DNA from: Phycisphaerae bacterium
Lineage (GTDB): Bacteria; Planctomycetota; Phycisphaerae; UBA1845; PWPN01
DNA length: 5,428 bases
Reading direction: 5' to 3'
Assembly: GCA_003557125.1 (NCBI GenBank)
Contig: PWPN01000038.1
Coordinates: forward strand, 1 to 5,428
Shown: positions 4,728 through 5,428 of the stretch, piece after piece
Position numbering within the stretch: the first letter of the stretch is position 1
Layout of the letters: each line of letters starts with the position of its first letter
Translations under genes and position numbers: made by a program
Notes under the pieces: model-generated
What the model was told of the DNA's origin: nothing
Databases searched by the model: none
Seen by the model: the letters and a program-made list of their open reading frames with translations, nothing else

Positions 4728-5428
4728 GCGATCACCCCGCAAGGGATACGCTCGTCATCGGGACGCGCGGGTCGCTGCTGGCGCGGGCGCAGAGCGAATG
4801 GGTCGTCGCCCGATTGGCCGAGGCGCACCCCGGCCTCGACATCCGGATGCGCATCATCCGGACAACGGGCGACAAGCTCGCCTCGCGCCCGCTTCCCGAG
4901 ATCGGCGGCAAGGGGCTCTTCACGCTCGAGCTCGAGTCGGCCCTGCGCGAGGGCGCCATCGACGTGGCTGTCCACTCTGCCAAGGACCTGCCGACCGCAC
5001 TGGCCGAGGGGCTCGCCATCGTCGCCACGCCGACGCGCGAAGACCCGCGCGACGCATGGGTGTCTTCCGATGACACTCCACTCGATCGGATCCCGCCGGG
5101 CAGCGTCATCGGAACGAGCAGCCTCCGCAGGCAGGCCCAGCTTCTCATGCGACGCAACGACCTGACCTTCGTGAACCTGCGCGGCAACGTGGACACGCGC
5201 ATCAAGAAGATTCATCGCGGCGATTGCGCCGGGGGTGTGCTGGCGATGGCCGGGCTGATCCGCGCAGAGTTGACGGAGCATATCACGCATCCGCTCGATG
5301 CAGCCGAGTTCATCCCCGCGCCGGGGCAGGGTACGCTCGCGCTCGAAGCGCGCGACGACGACACGCGCATCCGGGGACTGCTCGAAGCCATTCATGACCA
5401 GAACACACGCTTGGCACTGGAATGCGAG
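4724..5428 (+). CDS. hemC: Hydroxymethylbilane synthase (porphobilinogen deaminase), 3' end cut off
   Basis: HemC joins four porphobilinogen units into hydroxymethylbilane in tetrapyrrole synthesis, in the cytoplasm. The window holds the first 235 residues; the family is usually about 300-315 long, so domain 3 with the cofactor-binding Cys lies beyond the edge. Visible motifs are GTRGSLLARAQ (13-23), IGGKGLF (60-66), DVAVHSAKDLPT (80-91) with catalytic D88 (E. coli D84), GTSSLRRQAQL (130-140) with R135 and R136, NLRGNVDTR (151-159) with R153 and R159, and the PAPGQGTLALEAR segment (198-210). The ATG lies inside the preceding gene's stop (ATGA, 4724-4727) and has no clear ribosome binding site, so translation is probably coupled to isocitrate dehydrogenase. 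One oddity: near the end LALECE appears where most relatives have an AER-type sequence, so Cys replaces the usual Arg. Confidence 0.95.
   Translation, partial: MSDHPARDTLVIGTRGSLLARAQSEWVVARLAEAHPGLDIRMRIIRTTGDKLASRPLPEIGGKGLFTLELESALREGAIDVAVHSAKDLPTALAEGLAIVATPTREDPRDAWVSSDDTPLDRIPPGSVIGTSSLRRQAQLLMRRNDLTFVNLRGNVDTRIKKIHRGDCAGGVLAMAGLIRAELTEHITHPLDAAEFIPAPGQGTLALEARDDDTRIRGLLEAIHDQNTRLALECE

Noticed and set aside
1..5428. CRISPR array, insertion sequence, tRNA/rRNA, toxin-antitoxin or defence system
   Set aside because: No regularly spaced repeats, transposase motifs, tRNA-like cloverleaf or known defence-family motifs were seen on either strand.

Overview
The window is 5.4 kb of GC-rich (about 60% by eye) bacterial DNA carrying ordinary housekeeping genes, one membrane acyltransferase and one small unrecognised protein. 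A YajC homologue and a bacterial-type Tgt show that it is bacterial, most likely Gram-negative. The small ORF at 209-481 resembles the first part of a FliA/WhiG-type sigma factor, and such factors are common in Planctomycetes and related phyla among others. The phylum cannot be fixed from the sequence alone.

Layout. Positions 1-208 hold no convincing gene, only a weak promoter candidate and a short hairpin over a ribosome binding site. A 90-residue protein lies on the + strand at 209-481. It faces a minus-strand block read right to left: an MBOAT O-acyltransferase (3552 to 2287), queuine tRNA-ribosyltransferase tgt (2158 or 2164 to 1007) and yajC (922 to 596). Between the two convergent genes are two intrinsic terminators, one per strand: a strong one with a T6 tract ends the yajC transcript, and a weaker one, just short of the yajC stop codon, ends the small + strand gene. 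A nested inverted repeat with a short T tract separates the acyltransferase from tgt.

On the right a divergent 164-bp intergenic region (3553-3716) carries a good sigma-70-type promoter (TTGCCC, 16 bp, TATAAT), two inverted repeats and a strong AGGAGG ribosome binding site. It drives an NAD-type isocitrate dehydrogenase (3717-4727), whose stop overlaps the start of hemC (4724 to the window edge, cut off) in an ATGA junction.

How the genes relate. tgt-yajC is a familiar pair (tRNA queuosine modification plus a Sec accessory protein), but secD and secF, the usual next genes, are missing because transcription ends after yajC. The isocitrate dehydrogenase-hemC overlap couples translation of a TCA-cycle enzyme making 2-oxoglutarate to a haem-pathway enzyme; if the organism makes 5-aminolevulinate from glutamate, both lie on one carbon route. 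No mobile element, CRISPR array, RNA gene or defence system is visible. The least explained items are the truncated sigma-like protein and the two inverted repeats in the isocitrate dehydrogenase control region.
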